A stretch of 64,000 bases of DNA. Source: Janthinobacterium sp. 1_2014MBL_MicDiv. Its GTDB lineage: Bacteria > Pseudomonadota > Gammaproteobacteria > Burkholderiales > Burkholderiaceae_D. The notes beneath the pieces were generated by a model, which did not search any database, had not been told where the DNA came from, and worked only from the letters and a program-made list of their open reading frames with translations. Both the position numbers and the translations under genes were made by a program. Positions 52,489 through 61,725 of the stretch are shown here, one piece after another; the stretch's first letter is position 1, and each line of letters begins with the position of its first letter. The stretch lies in assembly GCF_001865675.1 (NCBI RefSeq), contig NZ_CP011319.1:1302001-1366000 (forward strand). Direction: 5' to 3'.

Positions 52489-54043
52489 CCTGAAAAACAC
52501 CCGGCGCGCCGTCCGCTTCGACCGCGAGCGCCTGCGCATCGAAGACATTACCGATATCGCGCATGGCCGGGCCAGCGCCGAACTCTCCAGCGACCCGGTC
52601 TTTCGCGCGGCAATCGCGCGCGGCGCCGATTTCCTCGACCGCCTGCTGCGCGAGGATGGCACCATCTATGGCGTGACCACCGGCTACGGCGATTCGTGCA
52701 CGGTGACCGTGCCGCCGGAACTGGTGGCCGAGCTGCCGCACCACCTGTACACCTATCACGGCTGCGGCCTCGGTGAATTCTTCACGCCGGCGCAGACGCG
52801 CGCCATCATGGCTACGCGCCTGGCGTCGCTGAGTAAAGGATTTTCCGGCGTCAGCGTGGAACTGCTGGCGCAGATCGCGCGCCTGCTCGACGCCGGCCTG
52901 CTGCCGCTGATTCCATCGGAAGGGTCGGTCGGCGCCAGCGGCGACCTGACGCCCCTGTCCTACCTGGCGGCGGTGCTGTGCGGCGAGCGCGAAGTGTGGC
53001 GCGACGGCGTACAGGTGCCGGCGGAGCAGGCGCTGCGCGAAGCGGGCATCACGCCGCTGCGCCTGCGGCCAAAGGAAGGCCTGGCGATCATGAACGGCAC
53101 GGCCGTCATGACGGCGCTGGCCTGCCTGGCGTATGAGCGTGCCGAATACCTGACGCGCCTGACGACGCGCATCACGGCCATGGCCTCGTTCGCGCTCGAC
53201 GGCAATGCGCATCACTTCGATGAAACCCTGTTTTCCGTCAAGCCGCATCCGGGCATGCAGCAAGTGGCGGCCTGGCTGCGCGCCGATTTGCCCACCGATT
53301 CCTGGGAACGCAACGGCAAGCGCCTGCAGGACCGCTATTCGATCCGCTGCGCGCCGCACGTGATTGGCGTGCTGGCCGACGCCTTGCCGTGGCTGCGCTC
53401 GTCCATCGAGAATGAGCTCAACAGCGCCAACGACAATCCCATCATCGACGCCGAAGGCGAGCGCGTGCTGCATGGCGGCCATTTCTACGGCGGCCATATC
53501 GCCTTCGCCATGGACAGCATGAAGAACACGGTGGCCAACCTGGCCGACTTGCTGGACCGCCAGATGGCCTTGCTGGTCGACAGCCGCTACAACCAGGGCT
53601 TGCCGGCGAACCTGTCCGGCGCCACGGGACCGCGCGCGGCCATCAACCACGGCTTGAAGGCACTGCAGATCAGCGCCTCCGCCTGGACGGCCGAAGCGCT
53701 GAAACTGACCATGCCGGCCTCGGTATTTTCGCGCTCGACCGAATGCCACAACCAGGACAAGGTCAGCATGGGCACCATCGCCGCGCGCGACTGCCTGCGC
53801 GTGCTGGAACTGTGCGAGCAGGTGGCTGCGGCCCTGCTGATCACGGTGCGCCAGGGCGTCTGGCTGCGCTGCAAGGTCAATCCCGACGTGCCGCCGCAAG
53901 CGGCGCTGGCAGCGATGCTGGAGGCGCTGGCCGCCGATATCGCGCCCGTCGAGGAAGACCGTCGTCTCGATCCGGAGCTGCGCGTGCTGCTCGAACGCAT
54001 GCGCGCCCAGGCCTGGCCGTTGTACGGAGCCGGCAATGACTGA
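52475..54043 (+). CDS. MIO-type aromatic amino acid ammonia-lyase (HAL/TAL family)
   Basis: Protein of 522 residues. The self-forming MIO cofactor triad A154-S155-G156 lies in GASGDLTPL; catalytic Tyr65 is in YGVTTGYG, and NDNP, GGHFYGG and QDKVSMG motifs are present. It deaminates an aromatic amino acid to an aryl acrylate, which the ApeH ligase could activate as polyene starter. The selectivity pair aligned to TAL His-Leu, PAL Phe-Leu and HAL Ser-His is Tyr94-His95, so substrate is not obvious. ATG 52475 overlaps the acyltransferase gene; a much longer upstream frame is its shadow. Confidence 0.92.
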   Translation: MHLADLKNTRRAVRFDRERLRIEDITDIAHGRASAELSSDPVFRAAIARGADFLDRLLREDGTIYGVTTGYGDSCTVTVPPELVAELPHHLYTYHGCGLGEFFTPAQTRAIMATRLASLSKGFSGVSVELLAQIARLLDAGLLPLIPSEGSVGASGDLTPLSYLAAVLCGEREVWRDGVQVPAEQALREAGITPLRLRPKEGLAIMNGTAVMTALACLAYERAEYLTRLTTRITAMASFALDGNAHHFDETLFSVKPHPGMQQVAAWLRADLPTDSWERNGKRLQDRYSIRCAPHVIGVLADALPWLRSSIENELNSANDNPIIDAEGERVLHGGHFYGGHIAFAMDSMKNTVANLADLLDRQMALLVDSRYNQGLPANLSGATGPRAAINHGLKALQISASAWTAEALKLTMPASVFSRSTECHNQDKVSMGTIAARDCLRVLELCEQVAAALLITVRQGVWLRCKVNPDVPPQAALAAMLEALAADIAPVEEDRRLDPELRVLLERMRAQAWPLYGAGND

Positions 54044-54491
54044 GACGCATAAGGTGCGCGGCAAGAGGGCCACGCCCAGCCGCTGGCATGCCGAAGTGGA
54101 GATGCAGGTGCAGTTCTTCGACCTGGACCCGATGGAAATCGTCTGGCATGGCCGCTACGTCAAATACCTCGAAGTGGTGCGCTGCGCGCTGCTTGACAGC
54201 ATCGGCTACAACTATGTCGACATGAAGGCGTCCGGCTATGCCTGGCCCGTGATCGACATGCATTTGCGCTATGTGGCGCCCGCCACGTTCGGCCAGCGCC
54301 TGACCTTGCGCGCCGACCTGGTGGAGTGGGAAGACCGCTTGAAGATCGAGTACCTGGTCAGCGACAGCGCGACGGGCAAGCGCCTGAACCGCGCCAGCAC
54401 GACGCAGGTGGCCGTCGACATCGCCAGCGGCGAGATGTGCTTTGCCTCGCCGCCGATACTGTTTGAAAAATTGGGATTGAAGGCCGTATGA
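54036..54491 (+). CDS. apeK: Hot-dog thioesterase (4HBT family, ApeK)
   Basis: Protein of 151 residues with the 4-hydroxybenzoyl-CoA thioesterase-type signature FFDLDPMEIVWHGRYVKYLEVVR; Asp29/Asp31 lie in the catalytic segment. It probably releases the finished polyene acid or edits misprimed ACPs. It overlaps the lyase gene by eight bases and the LolA-like gene by four. Confidence 0.9.
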   Translation: MTETHKVRGKRATPSRWHAEVEMQVQFFDLDPMEIVWHGRYVKYLEVVRCALLDSIGYNYVDMKASGYAWPVIDMHLRYVAPATFGQRLTLRADLVEWEDRLKIEYLVSDSATGKRLNRASTTQVAVDIASGEMCFASPPILFEKLGLKAV

Positions 54492-55099
54492 AAAAACATA
54501 TCAAAGTCCTGCTGGCGGGTTTGTGCCTGATGGCGATGGCGCCGCTGCATGCGGCCGCGCCCGTGGCGAAGATCGAGGCCATGCTGGCCAAGCCGCAGCA
54601 GCTGTGCGGCCGCTTTGACCAGAGCAAGCAGCTGGCGGGCATGAAGAAGGCGCTGGCGTCGAATGGCCGCTTTTGCGTGGTGGCCGGCAAGGGCGTGCTG
54701 TGGCGCACCTTGCAGCCGTTTCCGAATACCCTGCGCCTGACGCGCGACGAGATCGTGCATTTCCAGGGCGAGCGCGTGGCCATGCGCCTCGATGCGAAGA
54801 CGGAGCCGGTGGTCAAGATGATCAACAGCGTGCTGTTTTCGCTGCTGGCCGGCGACCTGGCGCAGCTCGACACCCTGTTTGAAGTGGATGGCAGCATCGA
54901 TGGCGGCACCTGGCAGGTAGCGCTGAAGGCACGCCAGCCGGCGCTGGCCAAGGCGATCGGCAGCATCCGCCTCGATGGCGGCGCATTCGTGAAAAACATC
55001 AGCATCAGCGAGGCGAGCGGCGACCGCACCAGCATCGTGTTCTCGGCGATTGAAACGGGACCGGCCGCCATCACGCCACAAGAGGCGGCCCTGTTTTGA
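54488..55099 (+). CDS. apeL: LolA-like periplasmic carrier (ApeL)
   Basis: Exported protein of 203 residues. A signal peptide (1-22, HAA) is followed by a LolA-type fold pattern: CGRFDQSKQLAGMKKALASNGRFCVVAGKGVLWRTLQPFP, then LRLTRDEIVHF. LolA ferries lipoproteins across the periplasm; this homologue probably moves the aryl polyene lipid between the MMPL exporter and the outer membrane. The mature protein has two Cys near residues 40 and 63 that could form a disulfide. Confidence 0.85.
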   Translation: MKKHIKVLLAGLCLMAMAPLHAAAPVAKIEAMLAKPQQLCGRFDQSKQLAGMKKALASNGRFCVVAGKGVLWRTLQPFPNTLRLTRDEIVHFQGERVAMRLDAKTEPVVKMINSVLFSLLAGDLAQLDTLFEVDGSIDGGTWQVALKARQPALAKAIGSIRLDGGAFVKNISISEASGDRTSIVFSAIETGPAAITPQEAALF

Positions 55100-57489
55100 C
55101 TTCCCTGACGAACCGCGGCCGCAATGCCGGACGCCTGCTCGCCATCGCCTGGGCGCTGGTGGTGGCGCTGCTGCTCGCGCATAACGCCTATCTTTGGCTG
55201 GGCAAGCGCATCGTGCCCGATACCGACATTCTCGCCTTGCTGCCGGTGCAGGAGCGCGACCCGGTGCTGCAGGCATCGTTTACGCACATGGTCGACGCGG
55301 CGCAGCAGCGCGTGGTGGTGCTGGTCGGCGCCGCCGAGTGGAGCGATGCGAAGCGCGCGGCCGACGCCTACGGCGCCGTGCTGGCACGCCATGCTGGCCT
55401 GTTCCAGTCCACGCCGCTCGACGAGCAGACGCAGAACGACTGGCTGGCGCTGTTCCAGCAGCATCGCTTGACCTTGCTGACGGCGCCGCAGGAAACGCAG
55501 CTGCGCCAGGAAGCGCCCGCGTTCTGGCGCGACGCCGCGCTGAGCCAGCTCTACAGTCCGTTCGGCGGGCCGAAGCTGGGCGCCTGGCAGGACGATCCGT
55601 TTGGCCTGTTCGGCGGCTGGGTGCAGGAGCGTGCGCAGGAAACGCCCGTGCGTCCGCGCGACGGCCACCTGTTCGTTGCCGACGGCGCACGCCAGTATGT
55701 GCTGCTGCCGATGACCCTGAGCGTGCCGGCCTTTTCGCTGGGGGCGCAGGAAACCGTGCTGCCGCTGCTGGCGCAGGCCGAAGCGGCGGCGCGGCTGGCC
55801 GTGCCCGGCGTGGAAATCATCAGCGCCGGCGTGATCCTGCACGCGGCCGCCGCCAGCAGCCAGGCGGCAGGGGAAATGTCGACCATCGGCCTCGGTTCGC
55901 TGGCCGGCATCATCCTGCTGACGTGGCTGACCTTCCGCTCGATCAAGCCGATTTCGCTGATCCTGCTGTCGATCGGCATCGGCTGCCTCGGTTCCCTGTC
56001 CGTATGCTGGCTGCTGTTTGGCAAGATACATTTGATGACATTGGTGTTCGGCGCCAGCCTGATCGGCGTGGCGCAGGACTACGGCATTTACTTCCTGTGC
56101 AACCGCCTGGGCGCCGACCCCGCCCTCGATTCGCGCACCTTGCTGCGCCGGCTGCTGCCTGGCCTGGGCTTGACCCTGCTGGCGGCCGTCATCGGCTACA
56201 TGGGGCTGGCCCTGACGCCATTCCCCGGCCTGCGCCACATGGCCGTGTTCTCCGCCCTCGGCCTGGTGTTTGCCTGGCTGACGGTGGTCTTCTGGTTCCC
56301 CGCACTGATCAACGGCGGCACCCTGAAGAGCGGCGCCCTGGTCGAACGCTATGGCGCCGCGCGCGCGCGCTGGCCGCTGCTGCGCGCCAACCGCGCCACC
56401 CTGATTGGCGGCGTGTTGTTCATCCTGTTCGCGGTCTTTGGCATCAGCCGCCTCGGCGTCAACGACGATATCCGTTTGCTGCAAACGCCGCCCGCGCACC
56501 TGATACGCGACCAGATGAAGCTGAGCAAATTGCTCGATGCGCCCACGCCGGTGCAGTTTTACCTGGTGCGCGGCGATAGCGCGGAAGCCGTGCTGCAGCG
56601 CGAGGAAGCGCTGAAACAGCGGCTGCTGCCGCTGATCGCGCAAAAGCATATCAGCGGCTACCAGGCCATGTCGAACTGGGTGCCGTCGCTGCAGACGCAG
56701 GCGGCGCGCCGCGCGCTGCTCGATGCCGCCATTTTGCAGCCGGGCGCCGCGCTCGACCTGCTGGCGCAATCGGTCGATGAAGGACCAGAATGGGCCGGCA
56801 AGGTGCGCGCGCAGCTGGCGCAGGCGGGGGCGCCGCTGTCGATAGACGCCTTCCTGGACGTGCCGGCCAGCGAGCCGTGGCGCCACCTGTGGCTGGGCAA
56901 GGTGGAAGGCGGCCATGCCTCCATCGTCGCCCTGCGCGGCATGCAGTATGCGGCCATTCCGCTGCTGGCGCGGGCGGCTGACGGCTTGCCCGGCGTGCAG
57001 TGGGTCGACAAGGTGGCCGAGATTTCCTCGGTGCTTGGCCGCTACCGCGTCTACATGGGCGCCGTCGTGCTGGGCGCCTATCTGGTGGTCTTCGGCTTGC
57101 TGCTGCCGCGTTACCGGCGCCGCACCTGGCGCGTGCTGGCGCCCACGGCCCTGGCCAGCGTGGCGGCCCTGGCCCTGCTGGGCTACCTGGGTCTGCCGCT
57201 GCAGCTGTTCCACGTGCTGGCGCTGATGCTGCTGCTCGGCGTCGGCGTCGATTACGGCATCTTCATGCAGGAGCATCCGGACCGCCGCAACAACACGCCG
57301 TGGCTGGCCGTGGGCCTGTCGGCGGCCAACACCATTCTGTCTTTCGGCTTGCTGGCCCTGAGCAAGACGGCGGCATTGCAGGCGTTTGGCCTGACCATGC
57401 TGATCGGCACGGCGCTCGTGTGGCTGCTGTCGCCATGCTTTGCCGAAGCCGACAACCGTAGCGCGGCCGATGCCGCAGGAGAAATCTGA
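55096..57489 (+). CDS. apeM: MMPL/RND-family lipid exporter (ApeM)
   Basis: Inner-membrane transporter of 797 residues with two homologous halves. Each has a first helix, a large periplasmic domain and a bundle of five helices. The paired motifs GVAQDYGIYF (about residue 325) and GVGVDYGIFM (about 717) carry the Asp-Tyr pair used for proton coupling in MMPL proteins. It likely extracts the polyene lipid from the inner membrane. It starts at TTG 55096, which overlaps the apeL stop; AGAGG lies about ten bases upstream. Confidence 0.92.
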   Translation: MTSLTNRGRNAGRLLAIAWALVVALLLAHNAYLWLGKRIVPDTDILALLPVQERDPVLQASFTHMVDAAQQRVVVLVGAAEWSDAKRAADAYGAVLARHAGLFQSTPLDEQTQNDWLALFQQHRLTLLTAPQETQLRQEAPAFWRDAALSQLYSPFGGPKLGAWQDDPFGLFGGWVQERAQETPVRPRDGHLFVADGARQYVLLPMTLSVPAFSLGAQETVLPLLAQAEAAARLAVPGVEIISAGVILHAAAASSQAAGEMSTIGLGSLAGIILLTWLTFRSIKPISLILLSIGIGCLGSLSVCWLLFGKIHLMTLVFGASLIGVAQDYGIYFLCNRLGADPALDSRTLLRRLLPGLGLTLLAAVIGYMGLALTPFPGLRHMAVFSALGLVFAWLTVVFWFPALINGGTLKSGALVERYGAARARWPLLRANRATLIGGVLFILFAVFGISRLGVNDDIRLLQTPPAHLIRDQMKLSKLLDAPTPVQFYLVRGDSAEAVLQREEALKQRLLPLIAQKHISGYQAMSNWVPSLQTQAARRALLDAAILQPGAALDLLAQSVDEGPEWAGKVRAQLAQAGAPLSIDAFLDVPASEPWRHLWLGKVEGGHASIVALRGMQYAAIPLLARAADGLPGVQWVDKVAEISSVLGRYRVYMGAVVLGAYLVVFGLLLPRYRRRTWRVLAPTALASVAALALLGYLGLPLQLFHVLALMLLLGVGVDYGIFMQEHPDRRNNTPWLAVGLSAANTILSFGLLALSKTAALQAFGLTMLIGTALVWLLSPCFAEADNRSAADAAGEI

Positions 57490-58043
57490 TGTTTTTGCAC
57501 TGTCAACGATGGGCGCCGGCGCTGCTGCTGGCACTGGCCGGCTGCGCCAGCGCCCCCCCGCCGGCACCGGCGCGCCTGGGGCTGAAGCTGGCGCCGGCGG
57601 CGCTGGCCGCCACGGTCAGCGTACAGCAGCACCTGGTCGTCGAACGGGCAGGGCGCATCGACGAACTCGATGCGGCGCTGGAAGTGGAACCGTCGCACCT
57701 CGACCTGGTGGGCCTGGCATTCGGCCAGCGCGTGCTGTCGCTGCATTACGACGGCAAGGAGATGACATCGTGGCGCCACCTGATGCTGCCGGCGCAGGTG
57801 CGCGCCGAAGACGTGCTGGAAGACATGCAGCTGACCCTGTGGCCGCGCGAAGCGATCGCACAGGCCTTGCCGGCCGGCTGGCGCATCGAGGACAGCGGCT
57901 TGCGCCGCACGCTGTTCCTGCATGACGAAGCGGTGACCGTGATCGATTACAGCGGCATGCCGCGCTGGAGCGGCACGGTGGTGCTCGACAACCTGCGCTA
58001 CCGCTATCGTCTGACGATACAGAACGCCCCGGAAGGAAGCTGA
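57489..58043 (+). CDS. apeN: DUF3261 lipoprotein (ApeN)
   Basis: Lipoprotein of 184 residues. The lipobox LALAGC makes Cys19 the lipidated residue. The rest is a soluble beta-rich domain matching the DUF3261 proteins of APE clusters (VSVQQHLVVERAGR, LSLHYDGKEMTSWRHLMLP). It is probably an outer-membrane acceptor or anchor for the exported polyene, by analogy with LolB (inference). Its ATG overlaps the MMPL stop. Confidence 0.87.
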   Translation: MFLHCQRWAPALLLALAGCASAPPPAPARLGLKLAPAALAATVSVQQHLVVERAGRIDELDAALEVEPSHLDLVGLAFGQRVLSLHYDGKEMTSWRHLMLPAQVRAEDVLEDMQLTLWPREAIAQALPAGWRIEDSGLRRTLFLHDEAVTVIDYSGMPRWSGTVVLDNLRYRYRLTIQNAPEGS

Positions 58044-59234
58044 ATGCCTGGCTTGACCGTGTATTTGAATGACTGCGGCGTCGTCTGCGCGCTGGGCGCC
58101 AGCCGCGCCGAAGTGCGCGCGCGCCTGTTCGCCGCGCACAGCGGCGTGGTGCCCGTCGATACCCATACGCCGGGAAGAGTGCTGCCGCTGGGCGTGGTCG
58201 ATGCGGCCTTGCCATCGGTGGCGCGGCACGGCATCGCCGCGCGCAGCCGCAACAACCGCATGGCGCTGGCCGCGCTGGCGCAGATCCGCCCGGCCGTGGA
58301 GCAGGCCATCGCCCGCTACGGCGCGGACCGGGTGGCCGTGGTGATCGGCACCAGCACCTCGGGCATCGCCGAAACGGAAGGCGCGATCGGCCGGCACGTG
58401 GCGGGAGACGGCTTGCCGGATACCTTCCACTACGGGCAGCAGGAGATGGCGTCGCCGGCGCTGATGCTGGCCGATGAACTGGGCATCGACGGCCCGTCGC
58501 TCGTGCATTCGAGCGCCTGTTCGTCGGGCGCGAAGGCGATGGCCAGCGCGGCGCGCCTGATCCGCATGGGCCTGTGCGACGCCGTGCTGACGGGCGGCGT
58601 CGATACCCTGTGCGGTTTTACCGTGGCCGGATTTTCCGCGCTGGCATCCGTCAGTGAACGGCGCTGCAATCCGCTGGGCGCGAACCGCGACGGCATCAAT
58701 ATCGGCGAGGGGGCGGCCCTGTTCCTGATGACGGCGCAGCCGGCCACCGTGGCCTTGCGCGGCTGGGGCGAATCGTCCGACGGCCATCATATGTCGGCGC
58801 CCGATCCCGAAGGCGGCGGCGCGCGGCTGGCCATCGCCCAGGCATTGGCGCGCGCGGGCATCGCGGCGTCGCAAGTCGATTATGTGAACCTGCACGGCAC
58901 GGCCACGCCGCAGAACGATGCGATGGAAGCGCGCGTGGTGTCCGACCTGTTCGGCGCCACGGCGATGGCCAGTTCCACCAAGCCGCTGACGGGCCACGCG
59001 CTGGGCGCGGCGGCGGCCATCGAGGCCGCGCTGTGCTGGCTGGCGATGCAGGACGATAACGCCGAGGGGCTGCTGCCGCCGCACCTGTGGGATGGCGTGC
59101 CCGACGAGTCCCTGCCGCCGCTGCGCCTGGCCTTGCCCGGCGCGCGCCTGGGGCGCCCGCTCGACTGGGCGCTGAGCAATTCGTTTGCCTTCGGCGGCTC
59201 GAACGCCGCCCTGCTGTTCGGGAGGGGAGCATGA
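58044..59234 (+). CDS. apeO: Beta-ketoacyl synthase (ApeO)
   Basis: Type II ketosynthase of 396 residues with an intact Cys-His-His triad: Cys159 in SSACSSGA, His284 in NLHGTATPQND and His318 in KPLTGHALG. It elongates the polyene chain on the ACP, probably as a heterodimer with the Cys-less ApeC. It starts immediately after the apeN stop (ATG 58044) and overlaps apeP by four bases. Confidence 0.94.
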   Translation: MPGLTVYLNDCGVVCALGASRAEVRARLFAAHSGVVPVDTHTPGRVLPLGVVDAALPSVARHGIAARSRNNRMALAALAQIRPAVEQAIARYGADRVAVVIGTSTSGIAETEGAIGRHVAGDGLPDTFHYGQQEMASPALMLADELGIDGPSLVHSSACSSGAKAMASAARLIRMGLCDAVLTGGVDTLCGFTVAGFSALASVSERRCNPLGANRDGINIGEGAALFLMTAQPATVALRGWGESSDGHHMSAPDPEGGGARLAIAQALARAGIAASQVDYVNLHGTATPQNDAMEARVVSDLFGATAMASSTKPLTGHALGAAAAIEAALCWLAMQDDNAEGLLPPHLWDGVPDESLPPLRLALPGARLGRPLDWALSNSFAFGGSNAALLFGRGA

Positions 59235-59704
59235 GTTTTCCGGATATCCGCGAGCTGGTGCCCCATTCCGGCGCCATGGTGCTGCTCGACCGGGTGGTGT
59301 CGGCCGATGCCGAAAACCTGTGCGCCGAAGTGGCCATCCATGCCGGCAGCGTGTTTTATGACGCGCCGTCGGCCGGCGTGGGCAGCTGGGTCGGCATCGA
59401 ATACATGGCGCAGGCGATCGCCGCGCATGCGGGCTACCTGGCGCGCCAGGCCGGGGCGCCCGTGAAGATCGGTTTTTTGCTGGGGGCGCGGCGCTACGAG
59501 GCGCAGGTGCCCCTGTTTGTGGGCGGCAGCGTGTTGCAGGTGCAGGTACAACAGGCCTTGCAGGGCGAGAATGGACTGGGCGCGTTCGAGTGCCGTATCG
59601 AGATGGCGGGCGCCGTGCTGGCGCAAGCGACGATTACGGTATTCCAGCCCGAGGATGCAAAGCAATTTCTGCAGGAGAGTATGAATGGAGCGCAGCATGA
59701 GTAA
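59231..59704 (+). CDS. apeP: 3-hydroxyacyl-ACP dehydratase-like hot-dog protein (ApeP)
   Basis: Hot-dog-fold protein of 157 residues. The N-terminal VPHSGAMVLLDRVVSADAENL is the FabA/FabZ-like opening of the APE dehydratase family, followed by GVGSWVGIEYMAQAIAAHAG. It removes water from 3-hydroxyacyl-ACP to give the conjugated double bonds. This is the second dehydratase-type unit in the cluster besides the domain fused to ApeH. ATG 59231 overlaps apeO. Confidence 0.9.
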   Translation: MSFPDIRELVPHSGAMVLLDRVVSADAENLCAEVAIHAGSVFYDAPSAGVGSWVGIEYMAQAIAAHAGYLARQAGAPVKIGFLLGARRYEAQVPLFVGGSVLQVQVQQALQGENGLGAFECRIEMAGAVLAQATITVFQPEDAKQFLQESMNGAQHE

Positions 59705-60422
59705 AAGTGTATTGGTGACGGGGTCGTCGCGCGGCATCGGCAAGGCCATCGCCTTGCGGCTGGCGCGCGACGGGTTTGACGTGGTGCTGCATTGCCGCAG
59801 CGCGCGCGGCGAGGCCGACGCGGTGGCGCAGCAGGTGCAGGCGCTGGGACGCGCGGCGCGCGTGCTGCAATTCGATATCGGCGACCGTGCCGCGGCAGCC
59901 GCCGCGCTGGAAGCGGACATCGCCGAACATGGCTGCTATTACGGCGTCGTCTGCAACGCCGGCGTGGCGCGCGACAATGCGTTTCCCGCCATGTCGGGCG
60001 AGGACTGGGACATCGTCCTGCAAACGAACCTCGACGGTTTCTACAATGTGCTCAACCCATTGGTGATGCCGATGGTACAGCGCCGCAAGCCCGGGCGCAT
60101 CGTCACCATGGCCTCCGTCTCGGGCCTGATCGGCAACCGGGGCCAAGTCAATTACAGCGCGGCCAAGGCCGGCATCATCGGCGCCACCAAGGCGCTGGCG
60201 CTGGAGCTGGCCAAGCGCGCCATCACCGTCAACTGCGTGGCGCCGGGCTTGATCGAGACGGACATGATCAGCGACGTGCCGCTCGACGAAGCGCTGAAGA
60301 TGATCCCCGCGCGCCGCGTCGGCACGCCGGAAGAGGTGGCGGCCGCCGTCAGTTTCCTCGTCGGCGAGGAGGCGGGCTACATCACGCGCCAGGTCATTTC
60401 CGTGAACGGAGGCATGGCATGA
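59697..60422 (+). CDS. apeQ: 3-oxoacyl-ACP reductase (ApeQ, FabG-like SDR)
   Basis: Short-chain reductase of 241 residues. The NADPH-binding motif is VLVTGSSRGIGKA, with NAGV at about residue 88 and the catalytic Tyr153-x3-Lys157 in YSAAK after ASVSG. It reduces 3-ketoacyl-ACP during polyene extension. ATG 59697 follows GGAG by six bases; ATG 59685 would add four residues. It overlaps apeP and apeR. Confidence 0.93.
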   Translation: MSKSVLVTGSSRGIGKAIALRLARDGFDVVLHCRSARGEADAVAQQVQALGRAARVLQFDIGDRAAAAAALEADIAEHGCYYGVVCNAGVARDNAFPAMSGEDWDIVLQTNLDGFYNVLNPLVMPMVQRRKPGRIVTMASVSGLIGNRGQVNYSAAKAGIIGATKALALELAKRAITVNCVAPGLIETDMISDVPLDEALKMIPARRVGTPEEVAAAVSFLVGEEAGYITRQVISVNGGMA

Positions 60423-61651
60423 GCCGGCGGGTAGTCGTGACCGGCATGGCCGGCATCAGCCCGATCGGCAACGACTGGCAGACCATCCGCCAGCGCCTGG
60501 GCGAGTACCGCAACGCCGTCGTGCGCATGGGCGAATGGGCCGATTACGAAGGCTTGAACACGCAGCTGGGCGCGCCGGCCGCGCCGTTCGCGCTGACGGA
60601 CCGCTACAACCGCAAGGCCGTGCGCAGCATGGGACGCATCGCGCTGATGGCCACGCGCGCCAGCGAACTGGCGCTCGAGCATGCTGGCCTGGCCGGGCAT
60701 CCACTGCTCAAGAGCGGCGACATGGGCATTTCCTTCGGCTCGTCGGCCGGCACGCCCAGCGCCATCGGCGACTTTGGCCGCATGATGGAAGAGCGCACCA
60801 CCAAGGGCATCAACGCCACCACCTACATCAAGATGATGGCGCACACGGCGCCCGTCAACATAGGCGTGTTCTTTGGCGTCACGGGCCGCGTCATCACCAC
60901 CTCGAGCGCCTGCACTTCGGGCAGCCAGGGCATCGGCTACGCCTACGAGGCGATCGCCGGCGGCAAGCAGCTGGCGATGATCGCCGGCGGCGCCGAGGAG
61001 CTGTGCGCCACCGAGGCGGCGGTCTTCGACACCCTGTTCGCCACCAGCACGCGCAATGACGCAGGCCATACGACGCCGCGCCCGTTCGACGCCAGCCGCG
61101 ACGGCCTGGTCATCGGCGAGGGCGCCGGTTGCCTGATCCTCGAAGAATTCGAACATGCGCAGGCGCGCGGCGCGGCCATCCACGCGGAACTGGTGGGCTT
61201 CGGCACCAACAGCGATGGCTGCCACGTGACCCAGCCGAATTCCGCCACCATGCGCCAGGCGATGCTGCTGGCGCTGGCCGACGCGGGACTGCAGCCGTCC
61301 GATATCGGCTACATCAACGCGCACGGCACGGGCACGCAGCAGGGCGATATCGCCGAGTCGCAAGCCACGTTCGAGGTGTTTGGCGACCGCACTCCTATCA
61401 GTTCGCTGAAAAGCTACATGGGCCACACCCTGGGCGCCTGCGGCGCGCTGGAAGCGTGGATCAGCATCGAGATGATGCGCGAAGGCTGGTTCGCCCCCAC
61501 CATCAACCTGCAGCAGGTCGACCCGCAATGCGCGCCGCTCGATTACATCGCCGGCGAAGGCCGGGCGATCGAGTGCGAGTATGTGATGTCGAATAATTTT
61601 GCCTTCGGCGGCATCAACACGTCGCTGATTTTCAAGCGTTACCGGCCATGA
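60419..61651 (+). CDS. apeR: Second beta-ketoacyl synthase (ApeR, FabF-like)
   Basis: Ketosynthase of 410 residues with Cys165 in SSACTSGS, His302 in NAHGTGTQQGD and His336 in YMGHTLGAC. It is FabF-like and probably performs the first condensation with the aryl starter or supports elongation, as in described APE systems. ATG 60419 overlaps the apeQ stop (ATGA); a longer frame reading back through apeQ is spurious. Confidence 0.94.
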   Translation: MSRRVVVTGMAGISPIGNDWQTIRQRLGEYRNAVVRMGEWADYEGLNTQLGAPAAPFALTDRYNRKAVRSMGRIALMATRASELALEHAGLAGHPLLKSGDMGISFGSSAGTPSAIGDFGRMMEERTTKGINATTYIKMMAHTAPVNIGVFFGVTGRVITTSSACTSGSQGIGYAYEAIAGGKQLAMIAGGAEELCATEAAVFDTLFATSTRNDAGHTTPRPFDASRDGLVIGEGAGCLILEEFEHAQARGAAIHAELVGFGTNSDGCHVTQPNSATMRQAMLLALADAGLQPSDIGYINAHGTGTQQGDIAESQATFEVFGDRTPISSLKSYMGHTLGACGALEAWISIEMMREGWFAPTINLQQVDPQCAPLDYIAGEGRAIECEYVMSNNFAFGGINTSLIFKRYRP

Positions 61652-61725
61652 TGCCTGCTTGTGCCGACGCAAGCGGCGCACATGGCTCCTTTTGTACTAT
61701 GACTTTATCTTTCAAGGAAAACAGC

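Noticed and set aside
54358..57567. Minus-strand open frame of 1069 residues opposite the APE export genes
   Set aside because: It spans several overlapping plus-strand genes with clear motifs and has Gln/Arg/His-rich shadow composition.
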